From contig NC_052353.1 in the NCBI RefSeq assembly GCF_009727055.1, forward strand, positions 45,587,148-45,651,147: a DNA stretch of 64,000 bases. Direction: 5' to 3'. Origin of the DNA: Benincasa hispida. Lineage: Eukaryota > Streptophyta > Magnoliopsida > Cucurbitales > Cucurbitaceae. Below, one piece after another: positions 47,484 to 58,513 of the stretch; position 1 is the stretch's first letter, and the number at the start of each line of letters is the position of its first letter. The position numbers and the translations under genes were made by a program. The notes beneath the pieces are model-generated. The model ran no database searches. It was not told where the DNA came from and saw nothing but the letters and a program-made list of their open reading frames with translations.

Positions 47484-47591
47484 CTAATTTGTAATATTGA
47501 TCTCGTTCATGCAGATCACCATAAGCAAGCCACTCACTACTCCAAATGCCATGGCCATTGGCCATGGGGGAGCTGGATAACCAAATATGTA
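47484..47591 (-). other. Short exon-like open stretch next to the Copia insertion
   Basis: The minus strand after an acceptor-like AATAAACAG is open for 35 codons (YIFGYPAPPWPMAMAFGVVS, then a hydrophobic run GLLMVICMNE) to a TAG at 47484. It could be the last exon of an upstream neighbour, whose remainder has been displaced by the retrotransposon nest, or chance. I do not recognise it. Confidence 0.22.
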
Positions 47592-47649
47592 CTGTTTATT
47601 TAATGCCGACACTGCTAGAGAAGAATTTTATTTTGAAAATTTTAATTAG

Positions 47650-48167
47650 TATTATAAATATTATAAAAATAGATATCCAATCCTTAGTGTCCTAGAAGTT
47701 ATGATGTTATCATAATAATTCATATTTGGTGTTCATGTAAGTCCATATCCTATCTACTGCTTTGACTATAAATAGTGACATTTGGTGGATCTTAAGATGA
47801 TGCACATTGGTAATAAAAAGAAATTTTCATATATTTCCCATTTCCATAAAATCATATATATATTTTTTATTTCTATTTTTCTTATTTTTCATAAAATTAT
47901 AATTTTAGTTATTTATAAGTTTAGTTATATTATTATATTATATATAATATATATTATTTCTCCCATATGCCATTGTGCTCCTTAATTTCACAACATGTTA
48001 TCAGCACGAGCTCCTGTTGCTTCCATCGCTGAAGGTAGGTTAATTTTTTTTTCTCATTATTATAATTAATAAATTAAATGTTATTATGCATATTTAGTAC
48101 ATATTAAATTTTTTAATATAAATACAATATTTTGTGATAGTGTTGTCATGAAAAACCTTACAAAGTC
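47650..48167 (+). mobile_element. Truncated Ale-like Copia fragment (LTR, primer site, leader, gag start)
   Basis: LTR 47650-47995 starts TATTATAAATATTATAA and ends TTCACAACA like the element at 5668. A primer-binding site TTATCAGCACGAGC (47998-48011) follows, then a leader closely matching 6030-6175 and an ATG with gag's first codons (48148 onward). It stops abruptly about 20 bases later, where a different Copia sequence begins. Confidence 0.78.
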
Positions 48168-48493
48168 ACTGAGTAGTGGTGTCCAAGTTGCTACCTGTTC
48201 GTTTAGAAGATGGTTCGTTTGCTGAGCGACAGCGAGATTTGGTAGACGATTGGCTTGGCGTTGCAGCGACAGCGAGAGGGGTTGTTCTTGACTAGAGTGA
48301 GAGATAAAGAGAAGAAAACTTCTTCAAAGGTGAGTCTCTTGTTCTTTTGTATTTAATTTGTTGAAAGCATGCCGTAATTTATTCTGTGATGCATAACTTG
48401 TATGTATGTTTGTGAATGCTTGTATTTCTGTCACAATGAATTTGGAACGATCTTATTTCCGCTCATAGGTACTCTTTGATAAGAGTTCCTTCA
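48168..48493 (+). repeat. 3' portion of the 5' LTR, large Copia element
   Basis: Ends TTCCTTCA two bases before the primer-binding site. The segment aligns in scattered blocks with the minus-strand LTR end at 56144-56330 (TCTTCAAAGGT, GCATGCTGTAATTT-like, TTCCTTCA), which identifies it as LTR. Confidence 0.6.
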
Positions 48494-48507
48494 ATTGGTA
48501 TTAGAGT

Positions 48508-50875
48508 TAGGTTCTGATATTCCAAATCCATTGTTGTATAGAATAGCATTTACATTCTTGGTGGGTGAAGCATGTCTACATTCTGTTTAAATATTAAATA
48601 GTTTTGTGGATGTGGATTAATGGAGTTTTTTGGGATGATGCCTTTGGTTATTTAATTCTTTTACATTCAAAGTTAATTATAAGGGCCCCTGTGTTTTTGG
48701 GCATATTAACTTGCTATCGAGTCTGTAATTCAAAGAGTTTGAGTGTGAGTCACTCGTGATGAGGCATCAAGGCAAGAAGTAGCACTGTACTTCGAGGATG
48801 AAGATGACCAAGCGTTGGTCAGGTCATGTAGATGATGGGGTAAGCGATCGTTGAGTATATGATACTCGACAGTAAGGTAAACGCGCGTGCACTAGACAAT
48901 CGTTTAGCTCAGCAAGCTTCATCGCTTAGTTACTAACTACACGATCACAGAGTAAATATTACTTAAGCGCTTGTTTTATGATCGTCTAGACGATCGTGCT
49001 TCACAGCAACATCGTCGTCTAAACGATCGTTTAGACTTGCGTGTTTGATTTTGGTGTGCTAAACGATCAAGTGCCTCATGTTTCATCGAATTGTAAATGG
49101 TACTTAATTGTAGCTAAATGATCGTGGATACCTGGCCATTTTACTAAACGATCAGGGAGGCTTCGCCCGGGTGGTTTAAGACTTTGTTCACCTGTGAATC
49201 GATTCGCACGATGGATTAATGTAATAGATAGAATTTTATTTCTGTTTTTTGAGGCTGATCATCCCAGTTCATTAGTCTTTGGTGAATGTACATAGGATGT
49301 ATGTTTTGATTATATGTCATATGGTATGCCATATAGTTGAAATCCCACCTTAGGTTATGCATTGGTCATGCATCATCTCTATATTGTAAGAGTTATGATT
49401 AGAGTTTGCATGATTTAAATTACATAAGAGTATGCTCATGCATCATATAATATAAGAGTTATATTTATGCATGCATTAAGCATAGACATGCATCATCTTT
49501 ATATTATAAGTGTTATAGTATAAGGGTGTATGAAAGCATGTTTGCTTGGTTCATTACCAGTATATAAGTGTTATATATAGTAGTGAATGGACATTGAATG
49601 AAGCATGACACATAGGTTAAATTTATAAGAGTTATGAATACCTAGTTATGCATGACAATGTGTATAGGTTTTGATTGTTTCTTTTATAAGTGTTATAAGG
49701 GAAATTAGAACTAAAATCAATAAGAAAGACATGCATGCAAATTTAGGCTTGAATCATGGTTTTTTAAAAGTGTTTTAAAACTTGGTGAAGATAGACCTAA
49801 GATCACGGTTCTAATGAGATTAGCAACCTAAGATTTAATCTTTTAATTAGTTTAATGGGATTAAATTGACTAATAAAAGATTAAAAGTGTAGAAAATCTA
49901 TCTATAAGGGACCTTTTGTCTAAGGCAGGTTTTGTCTAGGCTGAGATACTTAAGCTGACGGAAACGGAACACCCCTACCTGGGAACCTACCTGAAAAGGT
50001 GAATTAGATAGATTTGATGCATGCATGCAAATTTGAGGACAATCCGTTAAAGAGTTTAATGGTACTAATTGAACTTGTTTAATTTCAAAGACAAGAGTTG
50101 TTTTTTTAGCAAATTAAACTGACTTAGATAAAATCAGTAGCCGAATGGTCTAAGTTAATGAACCCCTAGGTAGAACATTCAGTGGGAAGTACTTGGGGTA
50201 TATGATACATTATTTAAACCTCTTCGCATTTCTCCCTATATATTCACACTGTGAGATCTATCCTCGGCCTCGTGGCACCCTGGGAGTGTCCTCCTAAAGG
50301 ATAGTGTTTGACTAGGTCAATATCAAGGTGAATGGAGAGAATGTTCATAGTAAGTGGGAGTGGGATGTGCGACAGCATATCCCACGGTTTCTCTCGTTAG
50401 GTTGGATAACATTTCTGTGCATCGCCTTGAGGCACCATGGGAGTGTCCCCCTATAGGATGGCAGTTTTGCACGACTCTTTATTTGATCTTCTGTAGGATA
50501 AGGTCGCTTTAGTCTTTTATCCTAATCTGTTTTTTCCCGACAGTGGACGCATTAGGGTGGGACTCTAGGGCCGAAAATGAGAGGTTACATTTACGCAAAA
50601 TTGTTAAAGGTTAACAGTTCTAGACTGAAAAATGGTGACTGTTAAAGTCAGTTACAAGAGTTATTTCTGCCTAATGGTTGAAAGTGTCTCATCTTAGTGA
50701 AAGGGCATCTGATCACCCCACCGGTGACGTTTGTTCTGCCTCGCTGGGGCATCATTACGAAATAGAAGTCTTTTCACTTAGGGTACTTGGAAACTATTTT
50801 GCTAAAACTAAAATTGGTGTAAAATGTGGTATTGCATAGACTCATTAAGTTTGTTCATTTTTCAGCAACGTAAAT
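48508..50875 (+). other. Long non-coding leader of the large Copia element
   Basis: 2.3 kb between the primer-binding site and the gag ATG without a gag-like frame. It holds a cluster of ACGATCGT-containing palindromes (48840-49150), seven TATAAG(A/T)GTTAT repeats (49386-49700), and two copies of GGCACC-n-TGGGAGTGTCC (50273 and 50433). It has many upstream ATGs. A splice-acceptor-like TTCATTTTTCAG ends ten bases before the gag ATG. Confidence 0.6.
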
Positions 50876-51835
50876 ATGGCTACATCCACATTAGCTCCAT
50901 TAAGTACCAACAAACTGACTGGCAAAAACTACGCTAGTTGGAAGCACACGATCACAACAATTTTAATCATCGATGACCTAAGGTTCATCCTTATGGAGGA
51001 GTGTCCTTCTATTCCATCTCAAAATGCCACTCGAAATGTTCGGGAGGCCTATGAGCATTGGACACGGGCTAACGAGAAGGCCTGAGCTTACATCTTGGCC
51101 AGTCTTAATGATGTTTTGGCCAAGAAGCATGAGCCTATGGTCTCAGCACATGAGATCATGGAGTCCTTGCAGGGGATGTTCGGACAACCGTCTGGACAGC
51201 TCAAGCACGAAGCTCTTAAATGCATCTTCAACTCCAAAATAAAGGAAGGCACCTCTGTCTGTGAACATGTGCTTACTATGATGGTCCACTTCAACGTGGC
51301 GGAGATGAAAATGGATCACGCATCGATGAGGGCAACCGGGTTAGAATAATCCTGCATTCATTTCTGGATAGCTTCCTACACTTTGTCAGTAATGTAATTT
51401 TGAACAAAGTGGACTATACTCTTACAACTTTCCTTAAAGAGTTGCAGACATTCCAATCCTTGCTGAAAAGTAAGGAGAAGAAGATTGGTGAGGCAAATGT
51501 TGCCTCGTCATCAAAGAAGTTCCACAAAGGTTCAACCTCAGGAACTAAGTCTACACCTTCTACTTCAACACTTCCAAGTGAAAGAAGAAGAAGGGTGGTA
51601 AGGGGAAGGGGAAGACACCTGCTAACCCACAGCCTCTCGCCCAGTGGGAAAGGCGACCAACGCCCGGTAACAAAGAAAAATATTTTCATTGTAACTAGGA
51701 TGGGCACTGGAAGCGGAACTGTCTACACTGGATCAAGGAGAAGAAGAAGGCTAAAGTCAAGGCAAAACAAGTTAAATATGATTTACTAGTTTTGGAAACC
51801 TGTATAGTGGAGAATAATGATTCTGCCTGGATTAT
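50876..51835 (+). pseudogene. Gag remnant, large Copia element
   Basis: ATG at 50876 opens MATSTLAPLSTNKLTGKNYA (UBN2-like gag). A TGA at 51082 interrupts at the place of a likely Arg (KA-stop-AYILASL). A frameshift near 51345 moves on to LNKVDYTLTTFLKELQTFQS, another near 51580 to a basic tail, and the zinc knuckle (YFHCN-stop-DGHWKRNC, about 51690-51735) has lost its first Cys and gained a stop. Protease follows as WIIESGC, with Glu replacing the catalytic Asp (about 51828-51848). Confidence 0.78.
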
Positions 51836-52224
51836 TGAATCTGGATGTTTGTTCTTCTTTTCAGGGGATTAGATCCTGATGGCAGCTAGAGGCTAAAAAG
51901 ATGACGATGTGAGTAGGCACCGAACACGTTGTCTCAGTTGTGGCAGTGGGAGGGCTCCAGTTAACTTTACAGAAGAAGTTTATCATTTTGAATGATGTTT
52001 ATGTAGTTCTTGAGTTAAAGAGGAACTTGATTTCTGTAAAGTGTCTGATACAGTGTAATTATACTCATTTTAATTTGGATAAAGTGTTTATTCATAAAGA
52101 TGGAGTTGAAATTTGTTCAGCAAATCTGCAAAAAAACCTTGTATGTGCTAAGGCCATTAGCAACGAGTTCCCTCCATAACATAGAGATGTTTAAAACTGT
52201 CGTAACTCAAAAGAAATGACAAAA

Positions 52225-53005
52225 GGTTTCTCTGAAGAAAAATGTCCAACTTTGGCACCTTCGATTAGGCCACATCAATCTCAATAGGATTGAGAGGTTA
52301 GTAAAGAATGAACTTCTAAGCGAGTTAGAGGAAAATTCATTACCAGTGTGTGAATCTTGCCTTGAAGGCAAGATGACTAAAAGACCTTTTATTGAAAAAG
52401 GTTATCGAGCGAAAGAATCGCTAGAGTTAGTGTATTTTGACCTTTGTGGTCTTATGAATGTGCGAGCCAGGGGAGGCTATGAGTATTTCATCACTTTCAC
52501 TAATGATTACTCTCGGTATGGGTATGTTTATTTGATGTAACGGAAGTCTAGATCCTTTGAAAAGTTCAGAGAGTTCAAGGCTGAAGTTGAAAACGCATTG
52601 GATAGATGGATTAAAACACTTCGATCGGATCGAGATGGACAATTTTTGGATATGAGGTTCCAGAACTATTTGATAGAATATGGAATCGTTTCCCAACTTT
52701 CAGTATCAGGTACACCTCAACAGAATGGTGTAGTGGAGAGGAGAAACAGAACCTTGTTGGACATGGTTCCATCGATGATGAGTTACGCTTCTTTACCGGA
52801 CTCGTTTTGGGATTTTGCAGTGGAGACTACAGTGTATATCCTCAACTGTGTTCCTTCCAATAGTGTTGCGAGAACATCTTTGGAGTTGTGGAACGGGCGT
52901 AAAGCTAGTTTGCATCAGTTTTGCATATGGGGTTGTCCAGCACATGTGCTTGAGGCTAATACAAAGAAATTGGAACCATTAAAAAGTTGTTCCTCTTTGT
53001 AGGCT
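52225..53005 (+). pseudogene. Integrase remnant, large Copia element
   Basis: WHLRLGHINLNRI ... CESCLEGKMTKRPF is the zinc region. The core has FTNDYSRYGYVYLM (first Asp kept), a TAA at 52538, LRSDRDGQF (second Asp) and SGTPQQNGVVERRNRT (Glu kept). The catalytic triad therefore survives although the frame is broken. Confidence 0.8.
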
Positions 53006-54895
53006 ACCCCAAAGGTACACAAGGGGGTTACTTTTATAATCCTACGAAAAACCAAGTGTTTGTGTCTATGAACACTACCTTCCTTGAGGAGAATCATATT
53101 AGGGAGCACAGTCCACATAGTAAGATCGTGTTGCGTGAGCTTTCCAATGAAACTACTGAAACTTCAACAAGAGTTGTTGAAGGGCCTACTCCATTAGCAA
53201 GGGTTGTTGATGGTAGTTCATCTGGTAGGTTAGTTCCACCTCAAGAGTTAAGGGAACCTCTATGTAGTGGGATAGTTGCGAACCCACATGTTCGCTATAT
53301 GGGTTTCACTGAAATTCTGGCTATCATAAGCGAGATTGAGGATCTGTGGTCTTATCAGAAGGCAATGAAGGATTTTGACCAGGATGAATGGGTCAAAGCC
53401 ATGTATCTCGAGATGGAGTCGATGTACTTCAACTCAGTATAGGATCTTGTAGATCAATTTGATGGGGTAAAACCTATAGGTTTCAAATAGATCTACAAGA
53501 GGAAACGAGGTGCCGATGGGAAGGTGCAAACCTTCAAGGCTAGACTTGTGGCAAAGGGTTATACCCAGTGGATGGAGACGACTATGAGGAGACTTTCTCG
53601 CTTGTTGCCATGTTAAAGTCTATCTACATCCTCCTGTTCATTGCCGCATTTTATGATTATGAGATATGACAAATGGACATTAAGACTGCCTTTCTGAATG
53701 ATAATCTTGAGGAGACTATTTATATGGTGCAGCCCGAAGGATTCATAGCCCAAGGTCAAGAGAAAAAGGTTTGCAAACTGAACCCATCCATTTATGAGCT
53801 GAAACAGGCGTCTCGATCTTGGAACATTCGGTTTGATACTGCGATCAAATCTTACGGCTTTGACCAAAACGTTGATGAGCCTTGTGTCTACAAGAAAATC
53901 ATCAACAACAGTAGTTTTCTTAGTGTTATATATAGACAATATCCTACTCATTGGGAATGATGTAGGTCTACTGACTGCAGTTAAGAATTGGCTAGTGATC
54001 CAATTCCAAATGAAAGATTTGGGAGAGGCTCAGTTTGTTCAGTATTCAGATCTTTTGGGATCAGAAGAACAAAGTGCTAGCACTATCTCAGGCATCGTAC
54101 ATTGATAAGATGTTGCTCAAGTACTCGATGCAGAACTTCAAAAGGGGCCTACTGTCTTTTAGGCATGGAGTTACATTGTCGAAGGAAATGTGTTCTAAGA
54201 CGCCCTAAGAGGTTGAGGAGATGAGATGGGTCCCCTATGCATCTGTCGTTGGCAGTTTGATGTATGTGATGCTCGTACTAAACCAGACATCTGCTACGCT
54301 GTGGGGATAGTCAGTAGGTATCAGTTTAATCTAGGACAGGGTCACTGAATCGCAGTCAAGAACATCCTCAAGTATCTTTGGAGAACGAGGGACTACATGC
54401 TCGTGTATGGAACTAAGGATTTGATCCTTACTAGATACACGGACTTTGACTTTCAGACGGACAAGGATTCTCGGAAATCCACTTCAGGGTCAGTGTTCAC
54501 TCTTAACGAAGGAGAAGTAGGGTGACGAAGCACTAAGTAAAGGTGCATCGCCAACTCCACGATAGAGGCCTAGTATGTAGCGGGTTGTGAAGCTTCTAAG
54601 AAGGCCGTTTGGCTCAGGAAGTTCCTGACAGATCTAGAAGTTGTTCTAGACATGCCTAGGCCCATCGCCCTCTATTGTGACAGTAGTGGTGTTGTGGCGA
54701 ACTCCAAGGAGCCAAGGAGTCACAAGCGAGACAAACATATAAAGAGAAAGAATCATCTCATCCGCGAGATAGTACATTGAGGGGACATGATAGTTATGAA
54801 GATCGCTTTGGAGCACCACATTGCTGACCCGTTTACGAAGGCTCTCAACTACAGTTTTTAGGGTCACCTTCAGAGCATGGGTCTAGAAAACCGCT
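53006..54895 (+). pseudogene. Reverse transcriptase and RNase H remnant, large Copia element
   Basis: Pieces: [79 protein letters not shown], and the active site LYIDNILLIGND (YVDD changed to YIDN). RNase H: DFQTDKDSRKSTSGSVF, YVAGCEASKKAVWLRKFL, YCDSSGVVANSKEPRSH and HHIADPFTKAL. Many stops and frame changes. Confidence 0.78.
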
Positions 54896-54998
54896 CACGG
54901 CTGGACTAGGGCAAGTGGAAAATTTTTGTACTGGGCCTTAGTGTCCTAGTTTATTGTTTTGTACTTGTTGTAATGTACACTTCACTGACTTTAGGACA

Positions 54999-55008
54999 AG
55001 TGGGAGAT
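54999..55008 (+). promoter_or_regulatory. Polypurine tract of the large Copia element
   Basis: AGTGGGAGAT immediately before the 3' LTR start TGTTGGGG. Confidence 0.7.
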
Positions 55009-56143
55009 TGTTGGGGTTGATGCCCTAAACTCTCGTTGGGTTCTGTAGTTTGTAAACACTATATTGAACAAACGCACACTTGTGATGTAATAATATATGA
55101 TATTTTTTGCACTGTTGTCTATGAAACATGGGATGTTTTCATTGCTTTAAAACAAACCAATAAACTAAGATCCCTGGTTGTCATTGTAACTTAAGAATAT
55201 ATGTGGAGACATACAGATGGATCATGCCTTAAGTGATAACTAAAATGGTCTGTAGTATATGGATATAGGAGGGAAACCTTATCCTGGTGATACGACGGAT
55301 GCAGCCCGCTTTGTAGATTGTTACAAGTGTTGTGACGTGCTATAGATGGTCTGATCCTGATCATTCATGTGAAGACATGTGAGCGAAGGCGTCCTATCCA
55401 AAGGAGTTTGTATAAGACTAGACCACAAAGTATTTAGTCTCGTTATATAACGTCGTTCATGACAGAGACTTCACTTCACTAGGATGACCATAGGTAACAT
55501 GACCTTAATCCTGAGTGAGTTGGGAACTCCTGCCTTTGAGGGCGGTCCTTTGATTTGCTTGGGTGCGAGTGGCCAAATTTCTGACTCAAACTTACCACTT
55601 TGAGAATTCGTCTGATTGGGGAGCTGGGAACTCAACTACACAAGATGGAATTCACCCCTTCCTCGAAGTATGGATAAGTACATAGATTGTTTCTTTAAGA
55701 GCTGATTTCAGGGCTTTAACGATGTGGCGCCACACACCTTCTCATGGCTCGAGAGGTGTCCACTCATAGTAGAACTATGAGATATTGTTCATTAGAGGGA
55801 TCAGTGTACTTAAGGAGTTAGATGTAACTACAGGGGCAAAACGATAAATTGGCCCAGCTGTACTTACGAGCATTTGTGAAGGGTTATCGTACTGTTGATT
55901 GGTTATATCCGATGGACACATCAATATATCTGTAGTGAGAAGAGTGCAACTATCGGTATTTAGTGGAGTGCCAGCAGTTAATGGATGGTGGATCTCGTGG
56001 CTAAAGAGTTTAGTTAGCTATTCACGTACCGTTGGAGCTTCAAGCTACAGGTCCATAAGGTCCCCTTGGTAGCTCAATGGATTCAAGTTGAAAATCAGTT
56101 TTTGGGTCAGTTTGAAGTGTTCAAATTGACAAAAGGGAGTTTG
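55009..56143 (+). repeat. 3' LTR (5' portion) of the large Copia element
   Basis: Starts TGTTGGGGTTGATGCCC after the polypurine tract and runs 1135 bases until the inverted LTR begins at 56144. The downstream rest of the LTR should lie beyond the nested insertions, outside this window. From about 55300 it aligns in reverse complement with 57964 down to about 57190. Confidence 0.75.
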
Positions 56144-57964
56144 TGAAGGAAATCAGACATGAAGATTTCCATAAGCAGTGGAATGATCTTTCCAAATTTC
56201 AATCGTATTAGAATAACAACAATTACAATCCAGAAACGGAAACTACAGGCTATGCACAAAACGAAATTACAGCATGCTTTTCTAAAGATCAAGGGATAGA
56301 ACAAACATACCTTTGAAGACTCATCTATAATCTCCCTTGATCACGAACGCTCGAACAGACTCCAAGACTGCAACTCGAACGCTCGAACACTACAACTGCT
56401 ACACTACATGATCCATAACAATCTCGAACACAACGATCACCCAGATCACGAACACAGCGAATGACCTTTAATAACCTCGACTATGTCGAGTTGAGTATGA
56501 CACCACCACAATGGCTACCTTGGTATTCTCGGTGTGAGAATCCAGAAGTGTGGGCTCTGTGTGGACTTGGTTAGAGAACGAGACCGGAGGAACAATCGTG
56601 TAAACGATTGAGCAAGTGGGAGATGAAGAGTTTATCGAATATACGATGCCTAATCATTTAACAAACGCTATGCAATCATTTAGCAAAAGTTGCACGATCA
56701 TTTAGCTAATCGGCCAGCTGAGTGACTATCGTATAGAAACACTCCACGATCGTCTAGTCTCTCTTCAACTCTCGTTTAGTAAATCGTATTTACTTGACAG
56801 CCATCGTGAGTAATCCGAGAATGGAAACTCTTTCTACTACTAAATTTAGGAAAATATTTTTCCTTTTATCTCATGGTTACCATGAAACCACCAATAACCT
56901 CCCACTCAATTGGTTATTAGAGAAAAAGAGATAATTATCCAATAATTAATATTACTATAAATATAGATGATAACCAACTTACCATACTATATTTATAACC
57001 TATAGTTTTTAATATTTCATCTCATGAAACATATAAACCATAACTCTTTTTCTATTTCATGGTCCTTATTTAAATATCATTTACATTAACCATCCACTTG
57101 ATGTATCTCACATACTACACCAATCATATCATATATAATCAAGTTACCTTTTGACAATTTAAACATTTCAAATCAACACCAAGAAGTGATTCTCAACTTG
57201 AATCCATTAAGCTACCAAGGGGACCTTATGGACCTGTAGCTCGAAGCTCCAACGGTACGTGAATAACTGACTAAACTCTTTAGTCACGGGATCCACTATT
57301 TGTTAACTGCCAAGCACTCCACTAAAGACCGACAACTGAACTCTCTTTACCATAGATATATTATGTGTCCATCTTAACCAATCAACAATGCGATAACCTT
57401 TCACAGATTACTCGTAAGTATAACTCGACCAATAACCATTATACCCCTGTAGTTACATCTAATCCTTAAGTACCACCGATCTCTCTAATGAACATAAGTC
57501 ATAGTCCTACTATGCTGAGTCCTTTTTTCCAAAGAGAAGCTGTGGCCACTATGTTCAAGCCCAGAATCCGCCCTTAAGGGAGTAATCTATCTACTTACCC
57601 CTGCTTCAGGGAAGGAGTGAATTCTATCTTGTGTAACTGAGTTCCCAGCTCCCAAATCAGACAAGGCCACAAAAAGGTAGGCATATTGAGCTGAGAATCT
57701 GGCCACTCTCACCCGTACCAATCAAAGGACCGCCCTTAAAGGTAGAAGTTCCCAAAACACTCAGGACTGAGGTCATGTCACCTATGGTCGTTTAGGTGAG
57801 ATGTAAGTCTCTAGTATCAACGACGTTATATACAGAGACTAGTCATCTCATGGTCTGATCTTATACAAACTCTTTGTATCCGCTCTCATGTCTCCACATG
57901 AATTGTCAGAACCTACCATCTGTACTAGTTCACAAAACTTACAAACCTCTACAAAGTGGGTCGT
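56144..57964 (-). repeat. Inverted LTR of the same Copia family
   Basis: On the minus strand it ends TTCCTTCA at 56144, as the 5' LTR does at 48493, and aligns with 55300-56138 of the plus-strand LTR. Its minus-strand beginning (the TGTTGGGG part) is missing because the Ty3/gypsy element starts at 57965; the missing part should lie right of the window. Together with 55009-56143 it makes a large imperfect inverted repeat. Confidence 0.75.
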
Positions 57965-58513
57965 TGATGCAGTATTTTATGTAATGGAAATATAGATGAT
58001 ATGCGTTGATGGAATGGCGTTGTGCACTCAAGTTTCCCCAACGGAATTCAAGTGTAAATTCCTCTGAGTTTCCTGGTAAGTTCAGGGTCAAAATTCCTCT
58101 GAGTTTCCTGGTAAGTTCAGGGTCAAACATAGGGACTTGTGAAAATAGATTGCGTTGGTAATTTTGATGAAAACTTTGCGGTAACCAGGAAAATAAATAA
58201 AGTGTTTGGTTTTTCGATTGCGTTGATTAAAAATAGATAACAAATGCGGTGGAGTCTGAAAAGAGTTGGTAAACGAGAAATGCGATGAATATGTGGTGAA
58301 CGGGTTGAGAAAGGTTTCGGTTAACACTCCCTAGAATGCGTTCATGCTTGCGATCATGCAACCCACATACAATAGAAAACCACCTCTTGGTGCGAATTCT
58401 ACGGCTTCTAATGCTAGAACGCATGCGATATATGTGCTAAGTCTACAGGGCCTACACATAAGCCTCTATTCCAATTTATGCGATGATAAAATGACATCCA
58501 CACAAATATGTGA

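Larger units (their letters stand above)
48168..56143 (+). mobile_element. Large Copia retrotransposon, truncated at 5' end and broken at 3' LTR
   Basis: Begins inside its 5' LTR (about 48168-48493), has a primer-binding site TGGTATTAGAG (48496-48506), a 2.3-kb leader, degenerate gag (50876 on), protease, integrase, RT and RNase H, a polypurine tract and the start of the 3' LTR at 55009 (TGTTGGGGTTGATGCCC). The 3' LTR is interrupted at 56143 by an inverted LTR of the same family. All coding parts have stops and frameshifts. Confidence 0.82.

Noticed and set aside
48700..49160. CRISPR-like array from the repeated ACGATCGT units
   Set aside because: The units are short, variable and palindromic with irregular spacers, and lie in a plant retrotransposon leader.
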